In this document: piece by piece, positions 57,590-64,000 of the stretch | Numbering within the stretch: position 1 is the first letter of the stretch | Layout of the letters: each line of letters begins with the position of its first letter | Source: Lecanicillium sp. G3 | Taxonomy: Eukaryota; Ascomycota; Sordariomycetes; Hypocreales; Cordycipitaceae | NCBI GenBank assembly: GCA_037575805.1 | Contig: JAZHPD010000032.1 | Location: 1-64,000, forward strand | Length of the DNA stretch: 64,000 nt | Direction of reading: 5' to 3' | The notes under the pieces: generated by a model | What the model was told of the DNA's origin: nothing | Seen by the model: the letters and a program-made list of their open reading frames with translations, nothing else | Database searches by the model: none | Program-made: the position numbers and the translations under genes

Positions 57590-58574
57590 GATGGTCAAGA
57601 AGCCATGTAAAATATACATACACATAATGAGAAAAACTACTTCTGCCACATTATTCTAAACCCAGTCACGCAATCGCCAATTTGAAATACGCGTAAATTT
57701 ATGCGAGACAGCTGTATCAACTTGATATCAGCCCACGTCCATTCTGAGCCATGTCTACCGTACTACTCAGCCAGCGAGACGGCACATTCATCATCTTCAC
57801 TGCGCAAAAGCCCCGAGGATGAAAAAGACCTTCTCTGTCAAGAAATTGGAAACTCGACGAACAAGCGCCAAGTATCTAAGCCCACACTTTTTTTTGTACC
57901 AACACCACTCTCTCCCTCTCTAGCACAACGCTGACCAAAACCACTCAAAGAAACAACCATGCCAAAGAAATGATGAAAAGCTACAACTCATCCAGTTGAT
58001 TATTTTCAACTCAGACTCGCCGCTTTCCCGGTTCAAGAATCAAAAAAATAAAAAGAGAAAAAAAGGAGCATATTCTTGTGCTATCCATCATGCAGCTGTG
58101 CCATTATCCCGACTCAGCATAACAAAGAAAAGAAACAAAAAAGAGAAATAGAAACGACAAGAAAAAAAAGAGTACCAGCTGTAATCGAAATGCCCTCCCC
58201 TCCCATTTCAGCTTTTTCACGTCTTTTTCCATGCGCCAATTACAGGCTCCTCCCACTATTCCACACCGTAAAAAGCCAGTCCTCCCAAGTCCACCACTCC
58301 TTTTTAGTCGATCGGTCGTTCTTTATTGACCTCCGCAGACCGCAGGATAAGGCGTCTCATGCGCAAGTTCCCAGAACTATGGAGAGCGGCGGCAATCTCG
58401 TGACAGCTGCACCGTACATGGCGCTGCGCTGTTTGTCGACGAGTTAAACGTTCAGGTAGAATTTGAATGACGGCTGTTCCATTGCGTATTATCGCAAATT
58501 GGCGAGATACAGGCAGCGTATATACGCGGCTAGCCTGAGCAGCCCGCTACCACAGTCCGTAGGTTCTAATTTTT
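57590..58574. other. Convergent intergenic region, nothing recognised
   Basis: It separates two convergent genes. An A-rich stretch (about 58121-58171) and T-rich words suggest 3' ends of both transcripts. Frames such as 57701-57934 and 58076-58447 are not convincing. Confidence 0.5.
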
Positions 58575-60742
58575 TCACCGACTGCGTGTTGATCCAGTCG
58601 AGCCTTGACGCTCGTGCACGCTTGGTCGGCGGCCCTGGTCTTGTAGTCTTAGTGAGTCCAGTCGCTTTTGGCTATCGTCTGTGGCCGGGTCGACCTCATC
58701 GACACGAGGCATGGCGGCGACTTGTATTCTTTGCGGAGCTTCGCTAGGTCCTGTTGACGAGATCGAGTTGCGGCGCAACTCGGCCTGCTCGCCAAGCGCA
58801 GCCCACTTGCGCTCTCGCATGGCCTCGCGCTCGGCGGCGCTGTTTTGGTGTTCCGTGTACTCGTGCGAGCAGTCGTCGAATAGCTGCGGGTTGATCTCCA
58901 TGAAAAGCTTCATGGCGTTATACACCATGCCGTGGATCGTCCTGCGATGGTCAGCATATTGTTGGCCGAAGGAGAGGGCTCCAACAAACCTGTTCCAGTG
59001 GCCTTTAGAGTTCTCGTAGAGAGGCGCAAACATAATGGGCAGGATAATTTCAACATTGTCGCTGACCAGGTTGCAGAAGTACTCGTTGTTCCAGAAGTAC
59101 AGAGCGCGCTCGGCGACCTGGAAATGTGGGCTGGCAACCGACTTGGCCAGCTGGTGGAAAAGCGGTTCTTGCACCTTGGCAAACTCGGCAGGATCCATGA
59201 CCTCGAAGATGTCCTCGACTTCGTTTAGGAACATGACCTCCTTTGTGCTGTTTACCTTGGGCCAGTAACGGAGGAGTCCGAGCACAACCTATAAAATTAG
59301 CTGGAGTATAATGTGGCGCGACGGATGTACATACGTCTTCTGTGAGCGATGCATCCTTTTCCAAAAACTGGACGATACAGTACGCGAGCTGGGGGTGGTA
59401 CATGCTCAGGCTCCTAGGCTTGTGCAGGGGAAGCAGAACGCGTGTCAAGAAGATCTTGTGCTCCTCCTTGAGAGGAAGGGCGAAACCGTTGATGATGGAG
59501 CCGAGGATTTCCAGCAGCTCGGCGATGCCGTTGAATCTCTCCGTCTCGTACGTGAATTGGAAAAATACGTTGTTGATGGATCGGCGGATAAATGATCGCA
59601 GGTTGAGGAATTTGCCGTAGATTCGGTGAAGAGTCGTCTTGAGGAAATCGCGTTCGCGGGGATCTTCGGAATCAAAGAGGTCGAGGAGTTGGAGGACAAA
59701 GCTGTGGTCGATGTAGGCCTTGGCAATGTTCGTGTTGAAGTCCTGGCTCTCGATGAAGCGCAGGAAGAACTCGTAGACGACCTGGATGTGAGGCCAGGCG
59801 ACCTCAAGGACGGGCTCATCCTCCTCGGGGTCGAAAGGCTCGCCCTGGGGGTTCATCGGGGGCGGGATGGGACGGAAGAGGTTCTTGCTGAACATGTCGA
59901 CGACCTTGGGGTACATGGGCTCGGTAATAACTTGTCGGTTATTGGCGACATAGTCAAGAAGCTCGTGCAAAGCCAGTCGCTTAATTTCCTTGGCCTTCAT
60001 ATCGGCGCTGGCGTCGTTGAAGTCGAAGATGACGTTGCACTGCTCAATCTTTTGCATGAAGAGCTCCTGGCGCCTGTTAGGCGGGACCTCATGAAAGCCG
60101 GGGAGCTTCTCGAGGTCTCGGTTAGTGGAAATGTCAAACCGAGAAGAGTGTTGTCTCTTGGGCGTTCGGATTCCCTCTGGGATAGCATCGCGGTTATCTA
60201 TTCCGCGGTGGATCATGAGTGACTTTTGGCCGGCCTTGGGGGGTGCGAGGTCGTGAGGCATCGTCTCGGCGGCTCCCGGGGGAGGTACGTGCTGCGTTGG
60301 GCAAGTTAGTTTGCAGCATGTAGCTAGAGGGGTTATGCACTCACGCCTGGGGTAGGGCTGATGACAACGGTAGGAGGCATTCTCGAGTTGCCATTGGGGC
60401 TAGAGTTGGCGCCCATGGCACCGAACCTATCACCGGAGCCCTGTGCGGCGCCGTCTGTGGAATTCGGGGGCAGTGGCTTATTGCGAATGTCATTGACGGC
60501 CGTGGAAGAAGAAGTCGGGGTGAGGACGGGCGACTGGGTGGATGGATCCCGCGACGAAGGGGATGCAGTGCCATCCTTGGAGTCTTTGTTCTTCTTGGAC
60601 GACTTGGTCGCGTCCTTGCCTCGAGAGAGCTGGGAAAGTTAGCACACAACTGGACAGGGGATTCAGGGCGCGGTAGCTGAAGGCGGCGACGTACGACTTT
60701 CTGGCTGAAGCGCTTCATCCTGTCTTGGAGTTGCTCGCCCAT
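58575..60742 (-). CDS. PP2A regulatory subunit B56/B' (Rts1/Par1 type)
   Basis: Five exons (60742-60695, 60629-60345, 60291-59335, 59288-58990, 58941-58575) give 651 residues, all in frame. B56 subunits target the PP2A catalytic core to substrates through a HEAT-like helical solenoid and influence septation, stress response and chromosome segregation. Motifs: LFMQKIEQCNVIFDFND, LALHELLDYVANN, AWPHIQVVYEFFLRFIES, DFLKTTLHRIYGKFLNLR, LFHQLAKSVASPHFQVAERAL, and RTIHGMVYNAMKLFMEINPQLFDDC, the last restored across intron 4. The N-terminal ~130 residues are Ser/Thr/Pro-rich and basic, and the C-terminal ~100 residues are disordered and polar; both vary between species. The donor after MGEQLQDRMKRFSQKV (GTACGT) was preferred over an adjacent GTCGTA. 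Confidence 0.93.
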
Positions 60743-61325
60743 AAACTTGTCCAGAGCGGTATGGTCGTGGCTCTGGCGGGGTAGGGCAACGACGCGGCTA
60801 TGCTGTCAAGACAGCGGTGCCAACGCGGAAAGGGAGGGCGCGTCGGGTCGCTAGGCTGGGTACGAGAGCGAATGCGAGATGCAGGGGCCGGATTGTCGTG
60901 TCGAAATCGGCGGGAATATCCGAGGGGATAATCGAGAGGGCGGCACGACGCGATGGCAGCAGTCAGGGGGCGTGGACGCGCGGAGAATGCGGCGGCTGGG
61001 GTGAGGTGTAGCTGGCGGGCGGACGGGCGGAGACGGAGACGGGGTACTTGGTCATCCGTGAACGATTGCAGGCTCGACGAGGGCGAGAGGGTGAAGATGA
61101 TGGCGGGTCGGATAAGATGGATGGCGCGCCAGCCGAGCAAGGGATTTGGGAGAAGCAGAGGGCGGGTGTTGATGCAGCGCGGCACAGTGCGGCGGTGGTA
61201 CCAGGTGGTGGTCGTTGTGTGGTGGCGGTGGTGGTGCGGTGGTGAGCAGCAGCGGTGTTAAGTGGGCGGTGAAGTTGGGGTGCTGTTGCTAGCAGCAGCT
61301 AACCAAGTGGCCAACTAGTAACAAG

Positions 61326-61336
61326 GTACGGAGTAC
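61326..61336. repeat. GTACGGAGTAC motif copy
   Basis: A perfect copy of the intergenic 11-mer seen also at 5115 and 29983 in the opposite orientation. Confidence 0.7.
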
Positions 61337-61470
61337 ATACCTCTAACTCTGGCTGGGGCTGGGTGTGGCTGTTGTGTGGGAGGGGAGCTTGTATCTGCTT
61401 AAGGCGGGGAATGGGGCGCTGGGCCGGCTTGGTGCGCCAGCTTTTGAGACGACGGAGGACGAGGAACGAG

Positions 61471-61497
61471 GGACAAGGACCAAGGACCAAGGACAAA
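61471..61497. repeat. GGACCAA short tandem tract
   Basis: About four units of GGAC(C)AA in tandem within the divergent promoter region. Confidence 0.8.
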
Positions 61498-62317
61498 GAA
61501 ACATGTGTAAATACGTGATTAAACAGACAATTCTGTACTCCGTCCCTCGATTCAGTAGTTTGGTCATGCTCATCATTCTAGTACATTGCACTGCGCTTGT
61601 ACACCTGCAACATAACCCCAGGGCTGCCATTTCCCTTGGGCAGCCATCCAAACGCTAAAAACCGGATAATGCCGGCAACTCGATACACTGATGTTAATTG
61701 ACTGACGCCGGATAATGCTGATCCAAAGGCGTGCGTGCTTAAGCAATGGAAATTAGGTGTACGTAGAAACTCTGCTGACCTGTGACATCGCAGAGGCCGT
61801 AGGCAAGGACCAAGCTCTGAGGCTCAGTTGCTCAGGTGCTTGCTGGTGACATCAGCCACAGCTAGTACGGGACACTAATAAGCAGATTACAGGCGCTCGT
61901 CCACTGTAAATCCACTGCAGACGCTGGGCATACGTGAATGGGTGCTGCGACTGGCGAGCACGGACCAGCCCCTCCATCCACACGTCTTTTGCTGGCCACT
62001 GCCAGTCCCCAGCCCTCGTGACGCTTGTTGTTGTTTTGCAGCGCAGCCCAGCCAGAGGATACCGTCTCCATACAGTGTGCACACGGTCCACACACATGCC
62101 TCAAGCTCTGCACCATCACAATACACGGCAAGATCAGCATCTCATTGTCAATTCGAACCAGATTCATACGTTCTCTATGAACAGTATTTACGAAAGGGAT
62201 ACGATCAAATATCTCATTCATGAATGAGGCTGCTACGGCATAAGGACTGACGCTGGTGTCGCAGTTACTGCTACAGTTGTAGAGCTCTGAGCCGACGCGA
62301 ATCACACCACTGTCACC

Positions 62318-64000
62318 ATGGCGTCTCAGTCTCCAAACGAGCCTGTTGGCTCTGACTCTGAAGCTTCTGACCCGGCGTCACCAGAGTACAGCCCAAGCTA
62401 TAGCCGTGATACCGGAAAGGCGCCGACATTCACCATACCGAATAGAGAGATTGCTGCTGTAGAGATTCCCGCCGTCGTGCAAAACATCGACCGCGCCATC
62501 GCTGCCTTTGGCCGAGTTCCTTCACTGGATCATGTAAGAGGCATTACCGGTGTTTCATGTAGGTCTCTAACAGCAATCATTAGGTACTCGATCCTCAGCG
62601 CAACTCAATACCGCTATATCTGAATCCGGAGAGCCCATTCTGCAATCCCATTATGTCTCACAATGCGGCTTCTCACAACGTCGTACTGAAAATCACTGTT
62701 CCCAAACGGACAGGAAGAAAGCGGAAGCGTGGCTCCTCTGGCCCTTGGGAAGGTGACCAGGTCATAGGCGATGCAGACCAGACAAACCCAGTCTGCTCAA
62801 TAGCACGGCTGGATGAGCCCAAGGTGCTGAGACGGAAGCTTCAGGACAATGTCGACCGCTACAAAGTCGACGCAGTTGGTGTCATCAACCACACGCATCG
62901 TTTCCGTGGTCTGGCCGACTTCTATTGGGACATGTCTACGTCGTCTTTTACGAACAGATACGTAGATCAGGTCCTGTCAGGAGATGGTAAGAAACTCTTT
63001 CAAACTACATGGTGAGCTCATCTAACATACGTACAGTCGAGAAGATGAAGCAATTCAGCTTGGAACCCGGCATCGACAAGAGCCGAAACGCAGACATCAT
63101 ACCGCCACCACTATTCACACACATGAGCCTTCCGTTCAACTACTTCTATTCGCAAAATCCCTACGTCCGAACCACAGCAGACGGAGGCACCGTCAACGTT
63201 ACTGCCGTCAAACAAGTTGGCTACTTTATTAGTTCCGACGACCCGACACCCACTGGCCCTCAGGAGTCTCCGGACGTGACCGACGCCAGATTCATGGAAG
63301 TCTTGGCCGACTTGGAGACTGCGTTCCAAGACCGACCCATCTGGACGCGCCGCTCATTGCTCAACCACCTGGGCAAAAAGCTCGACAGCTGGAACGAGCT
63401 CAAAAAATACCTCAACTACGCGGCCTACCAGTTCAAAGGTGGCCCTTGGCGAGACTGCGTTGTGCCGTATGGTCTGGATCCGCGAACAGACCCCAAGTAC
63501 CGCGAGTATCAAACAGTCATGTTCAAGCTTACCAAACACAAGCGGCCGTCAGGACCAGCCACTGTGCGCACTTACCGCCGTCCTGAAAAAGTCGACGAGC
63601 GCCCACCACCAAGCGGCGCGGAAAGCCACATCTTTGACGGTGAAACATATGATACGGACGGAAAAGTGTGGCAGGTCTGCGATATCACCGACCCGCTGCT
63701 GAGAGAGCTGCTTGACGGTGCGGCTATCCGTCCCACGTGGGATGTCAGCAGTGGATGGTACCATGGCGGATTATGGGCCAAAGTCAAGGCCATCATGAAG
63801 ACGAAGCTTGTCGCCATTAGATTTGGCCGGCGTCTATCTCGCGCCGACTTTGCGTCGACCCTGCAGTTTGGCGACATGACGCCGCCGCGAACAAACTCAA
63901 CCAACTTCCACCTGCCGCTGCCTAACCTGCGCCTCACCGACGAGGAGCTAACGGTGCTGCGCGGACGCAAGCCGCCCAAGAAGAAGAGCCAGGGATACAA
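62318..64000 (+). CDS. TFIIIC subunit tau95/Sfc1 (GTF3C5), 3' end outside window
   Basis: Three exons are visible (62318-62533, 62584-62986, 63037 to the edge), with 50-nt introns; the frame is open at 64000, so the C-terminus is missing. TFIIIC binds the A and B boxes of tRNA genes and recruits RNA polymerase III machinery. The N-terminal acidic/Ser-rich ~35 residues lead into the barrel domain (FTIPNREIAAVEIPAVV, SIPLYLNPESPFCNPI, NVVLKITVPKRTGRKRKR). The DNA-binding part follows (FQDRPIWTRRSLLNHL, NYAAYQFKGGPWRDCVVPYGLDPRTDPKYREYQTVMF). These match the conserved order of Tau95/Sfc1 proteins. The start ATG follows a short leader (CACCATGG-like). Confidence 0.9.

Larger units (their letters stand above)
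60743..62317. other. Divergent promoter region PP2A B56 / TFIIIC
   Basis: No gene is seen. It is G+A-rich next to the B56 start, has a GGACCAA-type short tandem tract (61471-61497) and one GTACGGAGTAC motif (61326-61336), with a partial copy near 61535. Confidence 0.45.

Overview
The window is nuclear DNA from a filamentous ascomycete. Evidence: most protein-coding genes are split by short GT-AG introns (about 50-130 nt, often with a CTAAC-type branch site); codons strongly prefer C or G in the third position; and the gene set is fungal (Zn2Cys6 regulator, OPT transporter, NADP-mannitol dehydrogenase, Kex2-type pro-peptide, HDEL-tailed PDI). Pezizomycotina is clear. Sordariomycetes, perhaps Hypocreales, is an inference from general protein style and was not tested. 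No CRISPR, IS element, phage or complete tRNA/rRNA gene was seen.

The left part (about 1-12 kb) is gene-poor and partly AT-rich. It holds two intron-less genes for small secreted cysteine-rich proteins (2515-2871 and 6658-6888, both minus), a membrane-anchored berberine-bridge-type FAD oxidase (8517-10333) and a protein-kinase-like relic (11626-11856). It looks like an accessory, effector-type compartment. A Zn2Cys6 regulator (12412-14881) and a small EthD-domain protein (15301-15674) follow on the same strand as the oxidase. The three could form a small catabolic or secondary-metabolite group, but no backbone enzyme is present.

From about 16 kb the window becomes ordinary core genome: ACT-domain protein, Mpd1-type PDI, exosome subunit Rrp41, zinc alcohol dehydrogenase, CSC1/TMEM63 channel, DapA-family aldolase, OPT transporter, mannitol dehydrogenase, a 128-aa orphan, TRAPP subunit Trs31, BCS1-like AAA ATPase, Sec14-type lipid carrier, SDR, Mid2-like surface sensor, WD40/inositol 5-phosphatase, a short membrane-anchored protein, a CID/RS-domain RNA-processing factor, PP2A B56 subunit, and a TFIIIC tau95/Sfc1 subunit that runs off the right edge.

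Exon coordinates were worked out by hand from splice signals and reading-frame continuity. They are models, not transcript-supported. Unassigned intervals longer than about 300 bp are listed with what they hold. The observations most worth following are the Kex2-processed six-cysteine peptide divergent from the FAD oxidase, the 12-cysteine secreted protein next to AT-rich DNA, a recurrent intergenic GTAC-N3-GTAC motif, and a hidden terminal exon of the 5-phosphatase.
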